The notes below the pieces were generated by a model. The model searched no databases and had not been told where the DNA came from. It was given only the letters and a program-made list of their open reading frames with translations. 64,000 bases of DNA from positions 4,134,001 through 4,198,000 of the forward strand of contig NZ_CP043311.1 of NCBI RefSeq assembly GCF_008807375.1, given 5' to 3'. The DNA comes from Pseudomonas lalkuanensis (GTDB lineage: Bacteria; Pseudomonadota; Gammaproteobacteria; Pseudomonadales; Pseudomonadaceae). Position numbers and translations under genes: made by a program. Positions 45,836 through 54,805 of this stretch are shown piece by piece; the first letter of the stretch is position 1, and the number at the start of each line of letters is the position of its first letter.

Positions 45836-45868
45836 CCCACTCACCTTCCAGACTTTCGCGCCAGCCTG

Positions 45869-45910
45869 CCCCCTCACCCCCGGCCCCTCTCCCTGAAGAG
45901 GAGAGGGGTG
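45869..45910. repeat. GC-rich dispersed repeat, family 2
   Basis: CCCCCTCACCCCCGGCCCCT followed by CTCCCTGAAGAGGAGAGGGG belongs to the same family as the copies at 36.4, 53.1 and 64.0 kb. Confidence 0.7.
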
Positions 45911-46020
45911 ACTCGCGCCGGCGAGGGACAAAAAATTCTGAAGCAGCCAACCGCCTGAAACTGAGCAACTGAGCAACTGAGCTGAGGCGGCGACTTCGCC
46001 CCTTCAGGAGGCCGAGCGGA

Positions 46021-46240
46021 ATCGTTGCAGAGGGGGACGAGCGGCATGGATGCAGCGAGAGGCGTGCGGGGCCATGGATGGCCCCTCTCGCCGTGCCCCC
46101 GGCGCAACGATGGAAGGAGGGCACACCGGCAAAGCCGGGGCGGATGCAGGGGCAAGCGCTTTTGGTTACTTTTCTGGCGTTTGAGAAAAGTGACTCGCCT
46201 GGGAAGGCGAAACCAGAAACATCCGCAGAACTCGGCAAGC
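46021..46240. repeat. Dispersed repeat containing GGTTACTTTTCTGGCGTTTG
   Basis: The stretch includes GGCATGGATGCAGCGAGAGG, CGATGGAAGGAGGGCAC and GGTTACTTTTCTGGCGTTTG followed by AGAAAAGTGACTCGCC, a pattern I recognise as a common intergenic repeat of Pseudomonas and related genera. The 45775-46268 gap holds only this and two shorter repeats; I see no supportable gene in it. Confidence 0.55.
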
Positions 46241-46268
46241 AACCTGGACCAGGACGTTCCAGCAATGC

Positions 46269-47492
46269 TTAACGCAGCAGCCTGGTATCCAGCACGTCCG
46301 ACGCGCCGCCCATGATGTTCTCGGTGATTTCGATGAAATCCCTGGTGCTGGCCTTGTCCAGGCGCATCAGGCCGCGGGCGACATCGTCCATGGAGTGCTT
46401 GCCGTCGGTGCGCAGGCGGATTTCCTTGTCCAGGTCCTGCAGCAGCAGTACGGCGCGGGCGGTGATGGCGCCGCTGGCATGTTCGCCGCGCAGGCTGTCC
46501 ACCTTCTTGCTCCACTGGCGCAGCTGCTCGCGGATCGCCTCGTAGCGGTCGTCGCCCAGGCCTCCTGCGCGGCGCAGCAGTTCGATGGCGTAGTACTCGG
46601 CCACCCCTTCGCTGATCCAGTCGCTGCGATCGGTATCGCTGATCCGGCTGAGCACGTGCACCAGTTCGTGCACCAGGGAACTGGTGCCGTTCTCGCTCAC
46701 CATCGGGCGCGCCGAGTGCATGAAGAACGAGTTGGGTGCCGACAGTCCGCCGCGCCACATGGGGTCGTTGGCGCCGACGATCAGCAGCTTGCCCGGCTCA
46801 CGGGGAAAGACTTCCTGGGCGTGGGGCCAGACGAAGGTGAGCATGGTCAGGATGTCCATGCGCCGCATGTCCTCGCCCACCGGGGCGCTGACGGTGACGT
46901 CGGTCGTACCCAGGGTGACACGGCGGCTGCCCAGCTTGCCGGCGAGGATCCAGCCGGTGGGGCGGTCGAGCATGCGTTCGGGATTGTCGATGCGGAAACG
47001 GTTCTTGCCGATGCGCGGCCAGCCGGTCTCCACCGACTGCCAGCCGCTGGGCAGTTCGAACTGCAGGCGCGCCACCAGGTCGACGCCTTCCACCATGTCC
47101 AGGCGTGCTGCCGGCACCAGGTCGTCACCGCGCAGCAATGCCCAGTCCGGGGTCATGCGGGCGTCGAAGCGGCCGTCGCCACGGGGATGGCTGATGCGCA
47201 CCCTGTAACTGAGGCTGGCCTTGCCCTTGCCGGGCACCCAGGTGCCGTGGCCCGGATCTTCCTGGCTCCAGGTGCCACTGGTCTTGAAGTCGCTGTAGTA
47301 GCCCTTGTCGCCCAGGTCGAAGCGCAGGCTGCGCACGCCGTCACCCTTCTCCAGCACCACATTGACTTCCGCCTGGTCGCTCTCGGGCAGAAAGCGCACC
47401 TGATAGTCGAGATCGACCTTCTTCGCCGCCCACAACGGGGCGCTCAGGGTGAGCAGGACGGTGGACAGCAGGAGCTGGGAACGGGCGGACAT
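46269..47492 (-). CDS. Secreted gluzincin-like metalloprotease of unknown family
   Basis: This 407-aa protein has a signal peptide (about 1-22, ending LWA), a beta-rich N-terminal half and a metal-protease motif HELVH at 275-279 with a downstream WISEG glutamate (E295) as third ligand. This fits a gluzincin, with some resemblance to M61-type peptidases. It would act in the periplasm or outside the cell. No adjacent gene gives its role. The N-terminal half may be a propeptide or substrate-docking domain. The exact family is not certain. Confidence 0.8.
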   Translation of the reverse strand: MSARSQLLLSTVLLTLSAPLWAAKKVDLDYQVRFLPESDQAEVNVVLEKGDGVRSLRFDLGDKGYYSDFKTSGTWSQEDPGHGTWVPGKGKASLSYRVRISHPRGDGRFDARMTPDWALLRGDDLVPAARLDMVEGVDLVARLQFELPSGWQSVETGWPRIGKNRFRIDNPERMLDRPTGWILAGKLGSRRVTLGTTDVTVSAPVGEDMRRMDILTMLTFVWPHAQEVFPREPGKLLIVGANDPMWRGGLSAPNSFFMHSARPMVSENGTSSLVHELVHVLSRISDTDRSDWISEGVAEYYAIELLRRAGGLGDDRYEAIREQLRQWSKKVDSLRGEHASGAITARAVLLLQDLDKEIRLRTDGKHSMDDVARGLMRLDKASTRDFIEITENIMGGASDVLDTRLLR

Positions 47493-47617
47493 CGAGGATG
47501 GCTTCCTTGGTGGGTGTGACGGTCAGTCCCTGAGACTCGAAAGGCGGCGATTTGATCCGTGACCGCCCCAGCAGCACGTAGAAAACGTGAGCGACGCGGC
47601 CAGCTTCCAACGGCCTG

Positions 47618-48067
47618 CTAGCCTGCGCGGAAAATCAGGTGCTCCTCCCAATCATCCTCGGAGACGCTGTTCTCGCTGAGCATGCGGCCGGATTGGGAGA
47701 TGCCCGTCTTGTGCACCGCTTCGGGGTCATTGCAGACCAGGTGGTGCCAGGGCGGCAGGTCCTTGCCCTCGGCCACCAGGCGATAGCCGCAGGTGGGTGG
47801 CAGCCATTGGAACTCGTCGGCCTGGGCCGGGGTGAGCTGGATGCAGTCGGCGACGAACTGGCGGCGATTGGCGTAGTCGGTGCAGCGGCAGGTCTTCAGG
47901 TCCAGCAGCTTGCAGGCGATGCGCGTGTAATAGACGCTGCCGTCGTCCTCGTCTTCGAGCTTCTGCAGGCAGCACAGGCCGCAGCCGTCGCAGAGGGATT
48001 CCCACTCTTCCTGATCGAGCTGTGCGAGGGTCTTGCGCTTCCAGAAAGGTTCGACTTTGGCGGCCAT
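47618..48067 (-). CDS. YcgN/YkgJ-family cysteine-cluster protein (UPF0260)
   Basis: This 149-aa protein has the cysteine cluster [11 protein letters not shown] near residue 26, then [14 protein letters not shown] and further cysteines, which match the YcgN family; the pattern suggests a zinc or iron-sulfur site. Function is unknown; it is a conserved single-domain cytoplasmic protein. It lies between the protease gene and the 2-hydroxyacid dehydrogenase. PA1299 seems to be the counterpart. Confidence 0.88.
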   Translation of the reverse strand: MAAKVEPFWKRKTLAQLDQEEWESLCDGCGLCCLQKLEDEDDGSVYYTRIACKLLDLKTCRCTDYANRRQFVADCIQLTPAQADEFQWLPPTCGYRLVAEGKDLPPWHHLVCNDPEAVHKTGISQSGRMLSENSVSEDDWEEHLIFRAG

Positions 48068-48159
48068 GGCGTGCGGGGGGTTGGTTCGGGGGCGCGTAGT
48101 CTAGTCGGGTACAGGGTATCGGCCAAGCATAGCTGACCGTCGGTTACAGCGCGGCTAAC

Positions 48160-49089
48160 TCAGTAGCCGCGCTCGAAATTGACCTGCCCACGCAACGGTT
48201 CGCCTGCCTGGTAGTGGATGAGGTTGTCGACGAACAGCCGGGCCATGGCGCTGGGCAGCGTGGGCGCCGAGCTATGACCGGTGATCAGCAGGTTGGGGGC
48301 GTTCCAGAACGGGTGCCACGCGGGCAACGGCTCTTCGCGACAGACGTCGATCACCGCGGCCGCCAGTTGGCCGGCCTGCAGTGCCGCCACCAGGTCGTGC
48401 TCAACCACCGCCACGCCGCGTCCGGCATTGATGAACAGGGCGGTCGGACGCATGCAGGCGAAAGTCGCCGCGTCGTAGATATCGCGGGTGGCCGGGGTAT
48501 CCGGCAGCAGGTTCACCACGCAATCGGCCCAGGCCACCTGTTCGGCCAGCGCCTCCATGCCGAAGACCCGCTCGAAAGGTTCCAGCGGGCGCGGCTCGCG
48601 GGCGATGCCGTGGAGCTCAACGCCGAAGGGCTCGAGGAAGCCGGCCACGCTCTGGCCGATATCGCCGCTGCCGACGATCAGCACCCGCTTGCCTTCGAGG
48701 CTGCGCGGCAGGCGGTTGTCCCAGCGCTTCTCGGCCTGGGCGGCCGCCCGCGAGAACAGCTGCCGCTGATGGGCCAGCAGGTAGGTGAGGACGTACTCGG
48801 CCATCACCTGGCCGAAGATGCCCACGGCGCGGGTCAACCGGTAGTCCTGGGGCAGGTCGGCGGCCAGCAGCGGGGTGATGCCGGCCCAGGTCGACTGCAT
48901 CCAGTCCGGCTTGCAGCCCCTGCGCAGCAGTTCCGCCATCAGGTCGGGCTCGCCCAGCCACACCGGGCATTCCCGCGCGGACTCCACCAGGCGCTCTACA
49001 TCGCTGCCGCCATGGAACTGCAGGCCGGTCTGGGTGCGCAGCAGGTCGGCGTAGAGCGCGAACTCTTCTTCGGCGATGAGGATTTTCAT
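48160..49089 (-). CDS. D-2-hydroxyacid dehydrogenase
   Basis: This 309-aa enzyme has an NAD(P)-binding fold with VLIVGSGDIGQSVAGFLEPF, an arginine in FINAGRGVAV, a late acidic residue in DVCREEPLP, and ITGHSSAPT, where the active-site histidine of the family lies. It probably reduces a 2-keto acid to the D-hydroxy acid. Its start overlaps the stop of the YcgL gene (TGATG), so the two are translated together. It matches PA1296 by position. Confidence 0.87.
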   Translation of the reverse strand: MKILIAEEEFALYADLLRTQTGLQFHGGSDVERLVESARECPVWLGEPDLMAELLRRGCKPDWMQSTWAGITPLLAADLPQDYRLTRAVGIFGQVMAEYVLTYLLAHQRQLFSRAAAQAEKRWDNRLPRSLEGKRVLIVGSGDIGQSVAGFLEPFGVELHGIAREPRPLEPFERVFGMEALAEQVAWADCVVNLLPDTPATRDIYDAATFACMRPTALFINAGRGVAVVEHDLVAALQAGQLAAAVIDVCREEPLPAWHPFWNAPNLLITGHSSAPTLPSAMARLFVDNLIHYQAGEPLRGQVNFERGY

Positions 49090-49382
49090 CAGATGGGGTC
49101 GTTCATCCGCAGCAGCTCTTCCGGCAGGTGCTCGATGTACTCGTCCTGGGCCGGCGGCATCTGCAGGTGGAAGCCCTGCTTCTCGATGTTCTCCAGCACC
49201 TTGTTGATGTCCTCGCGGGCCAGTTGGCGCTCGGGTGTCAGCACCAGGTCGAAGGCGTGCTGCGGGGCACCGAAGGCGGCGATCAGGGCTTCGGGCACGC
49301 GGCTCAGGGCTTCGCGCTTGTCGACGTAGAGGTACATCTCGTTCTTGCGCGGGCTTTTGTAGATGGAGCAGATACGTTTCAT
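49089..49382 (-). CDS. YcgL-domain protein
   Basis: This 97-aa protein is the right length for YcgL and starts [20 protein letters not shown], the family opening. The function of this small alpha/beta protein is unknown. Its stop overlaps the start of the 2-hydroxyacid dehydrogenase, and it lies 47 bases after rnd on the same strand. The rnd-ycgL-2-hydroxyacid dehydrogenase order is conserved in Pseudomonas, as I recall. Confidence 0.9.
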   Translation of the reverse strand: MKRICSIYKSPRKNEMYLYVDKREALSRVPEALIAAFGAPQHAFDLVLTPERQLAREDINKVLENIEKQGFHLQMPPAQDEYIEHLPEELLRMNDPI

Positions 49383-49429
49383 GGTCGGGCTCGTGGGGCG
49401 AGCCGTGCCGGACGGCACGGCGGATTGGT

Positions 49430-50557
49430 TCATTGGCCGGCCGTGGCCAGGGTGTCCAGCAGGGCCTGGCCCATCAGCTCGCGGCGCCAGCCACGCAGGC
49501 CGTCGGGCAGGCTGTAGGGGCCGTCGGGGAAGCCGCTCTTGAGCAGGGCTTCCAGGTGCTTCTTGCGCAGCATCAGCTCCGGCGCCATTCCGAGGCGTTC
49601 GGCTTCCGCCTGGCCGACTGCACGCAGCTTCTTCAGCAACGGCGAGGCCTCCGGCGGCAGCGGCTCGGGCAGTGCCTCGGGCCATTGATCGGGCGGAGTC
49701 TCGGCGGCCTCGCGGATCAATTCAAGCAGGGTATTGCCGTCCTGACGCACGGTGCGCGGGTGCATGTCCTCGATTCGCGCCAGGGACACCAGGTTGTCCG
49801 GCTGGAAGCGCGCCAGGGGCCAGAGGCTGTGTTCACGCAGGATGCGGTTGCGCGGCTGGTCGCGCAGGCGCGCTTCGATCTCGCGCCAGGCACAGAGCTC
49901 GCGCAGCACGGCGAGTTGGGCACGGGAAAGCTTCCAGGCCAGCTTGGCTTCTCGGTAGAGCTCTTCGGGAACGACTTCGCGGCGCAGGTTGGCCACCAGT
50001 TCGGCGCCATCTTCCAGTACCCAGGCGCGCTTGGGCTCGGTCAGGCGCGGCTCCAGGGCGGCATAGAGCTCGGCCAGGTGCTGCGCGTCTTCGGCGGCAT
50101 AACGCACCTGCATCTCGGTGAGCGGGCGCTGCAGCCAGTCGGAACGGGTCTCGTCCTTGGGCAGGTCGATGCCGAGGACCGCCTGCACCAGGCGCGAATA
50201 GCCCATGGAGTAGCCGATGCCGAGATAACCGGCGGCCAGCTGGGTGTCCAGCAGCGGCTGCGGCAGGGCGCCGGCCAGGCGCAGGAAGACCTCCAGGTCC
50301 TCGCTGCAGGCGTGCAGCACCTTGAGTACCGCGCGGTCTTCCAGCAGCTCGGCGAAAGGCGACCAGTCGCGAATCAGCAGCGGGTCGATGAGGAAGGCGT
50401 GTTCACCGTCGCCGACCTGCACCAGGCCAGCCTTGGGGTAGAAGGTGTCGACGCGCATGAACTCGGTGTCCAGGGCCACGAAGGGCAGGTGCCGCCACGC
50501 GGCGCAGTGTTCGGCCAGCGCAGCGTCGTCGCGGATCCAGATAATGTCGATGGCCAC
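49430..50557 (-). CDS. rnd: Ribonuclease D
   Basis: This 375-aa exonuclease has the DEDDy catalytic residues: D30 and E32 in ALDTEF, an aspartate in [10 protein letters not shown], and YAAEDAQHL for the final Tyr/Asp pair. Two HRDC-type helical domains follow. It trims the 3' ends of tRNA precursors and other stable RNAs. A ribosome site, AAGGAGAG, lies upstream of the ATG. It is the first gene of the rnd-ycgL-dehydrogenase unit. Confidence 0.95.
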   Translation of the reverse strand: MAIDIIWIRDDAALAEHCAAWRHLPFVALDTEFMRVDTFYPKAGLVQVGDGEHAFLIDPLLIRDWSPFAELLEDRAVLKVLHACSEDLEVFLRLAGALPQPLLDTQLAAGYLGIGYSMGYSRLVQAVLGIDLPKDETRSDWLQRPLTEMQVRYAAEDAQHLAELYAALEPRLTEPKRAWVLEDGAELVANLRREVVPEELYREAKLAWKLSRAQLAVLRELCAWREIEARLRDQPRNRILREHSLWPLARFQPDNLVSLARIEDMHPRTVRQDGNTLLELIREAAETPPDQWPEALPEPLPPEASPLLKKLRAVGQAEAERLGMAPELMLRKKHLEALLKSGFPDGPYSLPDGLRGWRRELMGQALLDTLATAGQ

Positions 50558-50668
50558 AGGGCTCTCCTTGAATCAGTGGCGCGCAGTATATATCGCGCCG
50601 GGTCATCGCTTCGCGCCTTGCATCACTCCCGCCCCGCCGCTGCCGGTCCGCACGGGGCGGGCGAGCGC

Positions 50669-51523
50669 CTAGGCCAGCTCGTTGCGCAGTCGTTGCAGCA
50701 GGGCTTCGGAACTGGGCTGCATGGGCAGGCGCAACTCGTCGCGGATCAGCCCCTGCATCGCCAGCAGGCTTTTCACCGGGGCCGGATTGGGTTCGGCGAA
50801 GGCCAGGCGAATCAGTGCCTGTATTTTCTGGAAGATCGCTCGCGCGGCCTCAAGTTCACCTTTGTCGATGCATTCGGCCATTTCCACGAACTGGCGCGGG
50901 CGGATATGCGCCGAGGCCGCGATCGCACCGCGGCCGCCCATGCACAGGGTGGTGAAGATCTGCCCGTCTTCGCCGGTCAGCACGTCCAGCTCGCCGTCGG
51001 CGATCAGCGCCAGGGTGGTTTCCGGGTTGCCGCCGCAGTCCTTGATGGCCACGATCCGCGGGTGGCGGGCGAGCTGGCGCAGGGTAGCCAGTTCCAGGCG
51101 CACGCCGGTGCGGTAGGGAATGTCATAGAGGATCACCGGCACGCTGGAGGCATCGGCGATGGCACCGAACCAGGCCAGCAGGCCTTCCTGGGACGGGCGG
51201 ATGTAGTAAGGCGCCGGCACCAGCACGCCGGCGATGGGACGACGCTGCACCTCGCGCTGGAAAGCCAGCAGTTCGGCCAGGTGGTTGCCGGCCAGCCCCA
51301 TCACCAGGCGGTCGCCGGGGATCTCTTCCAGCAACGCGTCCAGCACTGCCAATTGCTCATCCTTCGACAGCGCCGCCGCCTCTCCCGTGGTGCCGCAGGC
51401 CACCAGTCCGGCAACGCCTTCATCCAGCAGGTGCCGCGCCAGGCGGCGCAGGGCGGGGAAGTCGATGGCGCCATCGTTGAAGGGGGTCACCAGGGCAACC
51501 CAGATTCCAGAAAACACAGGCAT
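50669..51523 (-). CDS. DapA/NanA-family aldolase (dihydrodipicolinate synthase-like)
   Basis: This 284-aa lyase has GTTGE (44-48), YDIPYRTG (Y133 and R138) and VAIKDCGG with the Schiff-base lysine K161; these key positions coincide with those I recall for E. coli DapA. It condenses pyruvate with an aldehyde, or splits such a product. I place the start at ATG 51523 after AGGAGA. I hold back the name dapA because the locus is not the usual dapA neighbourhood of Pseudomonas, so a paralogue with another aldehyde is possible. Confidence 0.83.
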   Translation of the reverse strand: MPVFSGIWVALVTPFNDGAIDFPALRRLARHLLDEGVAGLVACGTTGEAAALSKDEQLAVLDALLEEIPGDRLVMGLAGNHLAELLAFQREVQRRPIAGVLVPAPYYIRPSQEGLLAWFGAIADASSVPVILYDIPYRTGVRLELATLRQLARHPRIVAIKDCGGNPETTLALIADGELDVLTGEDGQIFTTLCMGGRGAIAASAHIRPRQFVEMAECIDKGELEAARAIFQKIQALIRLAFAEPNPAPVKSLLAMQGLIRDELRLPMQPSSEALLQRLRNELA

Positions 51524-51650
51524 TGCAGATCTCCTTTGGCTGACCGTCAGAGTCACCGTCGGAGGGATGCAGGGAGGAGATTCGAAAGGGGGAAGACCCG
51601 GTTCACGCCTACTGTCCTGTCAGCCCATCTGACGGGACAGCACGCCCCGG

Positions 51651-51758
51651 TCAAATGAGCGACTGTTTCTTGGATTTCTTGCCCGCGGCAACGCCATAGG
51701 CCGACGCCTGGGCCGTGAGGGCCAGGGCGGAAACGGCGGAGTGGGCGATTGCGGACAT
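51651..51758 (-). CDS. Candidate 35-aa protein upstream of the dapA-like gene
   Basis: A short frame encodes MSAIAHSAVSALALTAQASA followed by YGVAAGKKSKKQSLI. The first half is hydrophobic and Ala/Ser-rich like a signal peptide; the second is lysine-rich. No strong ribosome site precedes the ATG. It shares the strand of the dapA-like gene, 127 bases upstream of it. It may be a small secreted or membrane peptide, or chance. I do not recognise a family. Confidence 0.35.
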   Translation of the reverse strand: MSAIAHSAVSALALTAQASAYGVAAGKKSKKQSLI

Positions 51759-51937
51759 TGAAAAGCTCGGTTGGATCAAGCGAGGCACCGATACTGCTCA
51801 GTCCGCCCCCACACTGTCAACCGTGGCCTGCCTGATGGCACAGCATTCAGCCCTGGCGCCAGCCACGGGCGGCTGCTAAAAAGCCCGCGCAGAACAACAG
51901 GCCCCGGCCATCACCCCACCTCAATGGATACAAGAAG

Positions 51938-52999
51938 ATGAAAAAACTGCTGGGCGTGCTCGCCCTGCTGATCGCCGCCGTGGCGGTCTATCTCGCCGTC
52001 ACGCCCTCACCCATCGACCCGCTGGCCTGGGACGCACCCAAGGCCCCGGCCATGACCGGCGTACTGGAGCCCAACGACACCCTGATGAAGGCCGAGCTGA
52101 TCGCCCAGGGCCAGATACATGGACCGGAAGATACCGCCGTCGATGGCCAGGGCCGCCTCTACGCCGGCCTGCACGACGGTCGTATCGTGCGCATCGGCGA
52201 GAAGGGCGAAGTGGAAACCTTCGTCGAAACCGGCGGCCGCCCCCTGGGCATGGACTTCGATGCCGCCGGCAACCTGATCGTCGGCGACGCCTACAAGGGC
52301 CTGCTGCGCATCGACCCGCAAGGCAAGCTCGACGTACTGGCCAGTGAGGCCGACGGCGTGCCCTTCCGCTTCACCGATGACCTGGACATCGCCCAGGACG
52401 GCCGCATCTACTTCACCGACGCGTCCAGCAGGTTCCAGCAGCCGGATTACCTGCTCGACCTGCTGGAGGCCCGCCCCCACGGTCGCCTGATGCGTTTCGA
52501 CCCGGTGACCGGCAAGACCGAGGTGCTGCTCAAGGACCTGTACTTCGCCAATGGCGTGGCGCTGTCGGCCAACGAGGACTTCGTGCTGGTCAACGAGACC
52601 TATCGCTACCGCATCACCCGCTACTGGCTGAGCGGCGAAAAGGCCGGCACCCATGACGTGTTCATCGACAACCTGCCGGGCCTGCCGGACAACCTCCAGG
52701 GCGACCACCAGGGCACCTTCTGGGTCGCCCTGCCCTCGCCGCGCAAGGCCGACGCCGACTTCCTCCACACCCAGCCCTGGTTGAAGGCGCAGATCGCCAA
52801 ACTGCCGCGCATGTTCTGGCCCAAGCCGGTGCCCTACGGCCTGGTCCTGCAACTGAACGAAAAAGGCGAGATCGTCCACAGCCTGCACGACACCAGCGGC
52901 ACCCACCTGCGCATGGTCACCTCGGCCAAGCCGGTGGGGGACTACCTCTACCTGGGTAGCCTGGACAATGACCGGATCGGCAAGCTGAAGATTCGCTGA
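51938..52999 (+). CDS. SMP-30/strictosidine-synthase-like beta-propeller protein
   Basis: This 353-aa protein has an N-terminal hydrophobic anchor or signal (KKLLGVLALLIAAVAVYLAV) and a six-bladed propeller pattern with blades such as GRLYAGLHDGRIVRI, FTDDLDIAQDGRIYFTDASS and FANGVALSANEDFVLVNET. The family contains calcium-dependent lactonases and strictosidine-synthase-like proteins. The ligand is unknown. It is probably exported or membrane-anchored in the periplasm. There is no obvious operon partner. Confidence 0.83.
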   Translation: MKKLLGVLALLIAAVAVYLAVTPSPIDPLAWDAPKAPAMTGVLEPNDTLMKAELIAQGQIHGPEDTAVDGQGRLYAGLHDGRIVRIGEKGEVETFVETGGRPLGMDFDAAGNLIVGDAYKGLLRIDPQGKLDVLASEADGVPFRFTDDLDIAQDGRIYFTDASSRFQQPDYLLDLLEARPHGRLMRFDPVTGKTEVLLKDLYFANGVALSANEDFVLVNETYRYRITRYWLSGEKAGTHDVFIDNLPGLPDNLQGDHQGTFWVALPSPRKADADFLHTQPWLKAQIAKLPRMFWPKPVPYGLVLQLNEKGEIVHSLHDTSGTHLRMVTSAKPVGDYLYLGSLDNDRIGKLKIR

Positions 53000-53120
53000 C
53001 GCCGGGCAGGCTTTCGCGGGGTGGACATCCCCCGTCATGTCCACCTTTCAGCGCCTGTGTCGTACGGGATGGTGGATGCAGGACCGCATCGTTGGCGGTC
53101 TGGAAGTCAACCCTCGTTCT

Positions 53121-53147
53121 CTGGGAGAGGGGCCGGGGGTGAGGGAT
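53121..53147. repeat. GC-rich dispersed repeat, family 2
   Basis: CTGGGAGAGGGGCCGGGGGT followed by GAGGGAT is the same repeat as at 36.4, 45.9 and 64.0 kb, in the gap before the acyltransferase. Confidence 0.65.
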
Positions 53148-53171
53148 GTTCCAGGCAGCTCGGCGCCACGT

Positions 53172-53200
53172 CCTTTCGCGAATGCATTCGCTCCTACAAG
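53172..53200. repeat. REP half-unit overlapping the end of the acyltransferase gene
   Basis: CTTTCGCGAATGCATTCGCT followed by CCTACAA matches one REP arm; the acyltransferase stop codon lies inside it. Confidence 0.65.
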
Positions 53201-54000
53201 GCTCGCGCTGGCGGCAGGTCGGAAGCCCCTGCAGGATTCATGGCTTCACCGGGCTCCTGCCCCAGCAGCTCCTGCATCCGTGCGCGCGTCTCGGCCATCA
53301 GCTCGCCGAGCCGCGCCGCGTCGTACTGGCTGGCGTCGATGGGCTCACCCACGTGTACTTCGACCTTCTGCCCCAGGTTCAGGCGGAAGGTGCGGGCCGG
53401 CAGCACGCGGTGAATGCCACGAATGGACACCGGGATGATCACGGCGTCGGTATCCAGGGCCAGGTGGAAGCAGCCTTTCTTGAACTTCAGCAGGCGGCCA
53501 TCGGCGGAGCGGGTGCCTTCGGGTGCGGCCCAGAGGACGATGCCGCTCTCCATCATGCGCCGCGCGGTTTCCAGGTCCGCCAGGGCCTGGCGGCGGTTGT
53601 GCCGGTCGATGGACGGGAACTCCGCTGCTCGCATGGCCGGGCCAAGGAAGGGGATGCGGAACAGCTCCTTCTTGGCCAGCATGCGGATCGACCCCGGCAG
53701 GGCGACGAAGCTGGCCGGGATGTCGTAGTGGCTGGAATGGCTGCAGAGGATCAGGTAGCGACGGCCGTCGTTGAAGTCGGGTATCGCACCGTGCACCGAC
53801 AGGTCCATGCGTACCAGGCGCAGCAACAGGCGCGACATGGCGCGGGTATAGCGGTCCACGCAAGCGCGGTCGAGGCGCTTCATCGGCGCGCGCACCAGAA
53901 CCTTGCAGCAGTAGTAGAGGACCACCGACAAGGTCCCCAGGATCACGCCCAGACGGCGGATCAGCGAGGCACGTTCACTCAGTATTTGCAGGCTTGGCAT
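53194..54000 (-). CDS. 1-acylglycerol-3-phosphate O-acyltransferase-like protein
   Basis: This 268-aa protein has the acyltransferase HX4D motif in LCSHSSHYDIPA and the second block PEGTRSADG, typical of PlsC-type enzymes that acylate lysophospholipids at the membrane. A hydrophobic stretch near LGVILGTLSVVLYYCCKVLV is a likely anchor. The start at 54000 has GGGAG five bases upstream; ATG codons at 54012 and 54033 would add four or eleven residues. The stop lies in a REP half-unit. The substrate lipid is not assigned. Confidence 0.83.
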   Translation of the reverse strand: MPSLQILSERASLIRRLGVILGTLSVVLYYCCKVLVRAPMKRLDRACVDRYTRAMSRLLLRLVRMDLSVHGAIPDFNDGRRYLILCSHSSHYDIPASFVALPGSIRMLAKKELFRIPFLGPAMRAAEFPSIDRHNRRQALADLETARRMMESGIVLWAAPEGTRSADGRLLKFKKGCFHLALDTDAVIIPVSIRGIHRVLPARTFRLNLGQKVEVHVGEPIDASQYDAARLGELMAETRARMQELLGQEPGEAMNPAGASDLPPARAL

Positions 54001-54125
54001 CGGCTCTCCCATCTTCTCCCGGCGCGACTTCATGCACGGGTGACCTTATGATGCCGATTGTCATCGTTTCGACACACTTGGCCCGCCAGCCTCCTGACCA
54101 AATGCACCCGCCACGGACCCAGCCC

Positions 54126-54602
54126 ATGGACAAGAAAGACCTGCAGATCATCGCCCTCCTGCAGCAGGACGCTTCCATTTCCCTCGCGGAGCTGGCCGAA
54201 GCGGTGAACCTCTCTCCCACGCCCTGCTGGCGGCGCCTGCAGAAGCTGCGCGAGGACGGCGTGATCACCCGGCAGGTGGCGCTCTGCGATGCCGAACGGC
54301 TCAAGCTCGGGGTCACAGTGTTCGTCACCATCCGCACCAGCCGCCACAGCGACGACTGGACCCGCCAGTTCATCGAAGGCACCCGCGACATTCCCGAGAT
54401 CGTCGAGATCTACCGCATGACCGGCGACGTCGATTACCTGTTGAAGATCGTGGTTCCCGACATCAAGGGTTATGACGCCGTGTACAAGCGACTGATACGC
54501 GTCGCCGACCTGTCCGACGTCAGTTCCGGCTTCGCCATGGAGGTGATCAAGCACACCACGGCGCTGCCTCTCGACCACCTGACCCAGGCCGGCGACTCAT
54601 GA
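54126..54602 (+). CDS. Lrp/AsnC-family transcriptional regulator
   Basis: This 158-aa protein has a helix-turn-helix at about 5-60 (ISLAELAEAVNLSPTPCWRR) and an AsnC-type ligand domain with MTGDVDYLLKIVVPDI. Such regulators respond to amino acids. It lies 203 bases upstream of a cystathionine beta-lyase gene on the same strand, with an AT-rich gap between. Control of sulfur amino-acid metabolism is plausible but inferred. A start at 54102 would add eight residues. Confidence 0.85.
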   Translation: MDKKDLQIIALLQQDASISLAELAEAVNLSPTPCWRRLQKLREDGVITRQVALCDAERLKLGVTVFVTIRTSRHSDDWTRQFIEGTRDIPEIVEIYRMTGDVDYLLKIVVPDIKGYDAVYKRLIRVADLSDVSSGFAMEVIKHTTALPLDHLTQAGDS

Positions 54603-54629
54603 TCTCCACCCCATTGTCACTCTGTAAAA

Positions 54630-54666
54630 AATATTTCTACTTGAAAACAAAATAATAGAAATTATT
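54630..54666. promoter_or_regulatory. AT-rich imperfect inverted repeat upstream of the cystathionine beta-lyase gene
   Basis: TTTCTA (54634-54639) and TAGAAA (54656-54661) pair, and flanking AATA/TTATT extends the symmetry. It stands out by AT content from the GC-rich neighbours and is a candidate Lrp/AsnC operator or promoter region. Confidence 0.4.
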
Positions 54667-54805
54667 TCCAATTTTCCTGTACTCCCGGCAAATCAAAGCA
54701 AAGAAATTCCCCACATCCATCGGTAATCTTCTCGCCATCCCAGACGCCTTCCGGCCCAGGCAGGCACTGCTCCATTCCGCTATCCCGACCCAGAGGAACA
54801 CCCAG

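Noticed and set aside
46025..46315. Short plus-strand frames in the 46.0-46.3 kb gap
   Set aside because: They translate a dispersed intergenic repeat and have no domain or ribosome site.
50669..51523. Firm assignment as the essential dapA
   Set aside because: Active-site residues fit, but the gene lacks the usual dapA neighbours, and DapA-family paralogues with other substrates are frequent in Pseudomonas.
49235..51658. 807-codon open frame on the plus strand
   Set aside because: It lies opposite rnd, ycgL and the dapA-like gene, which have clear family motifs; long antisense frames are common in GC-rich DNA.
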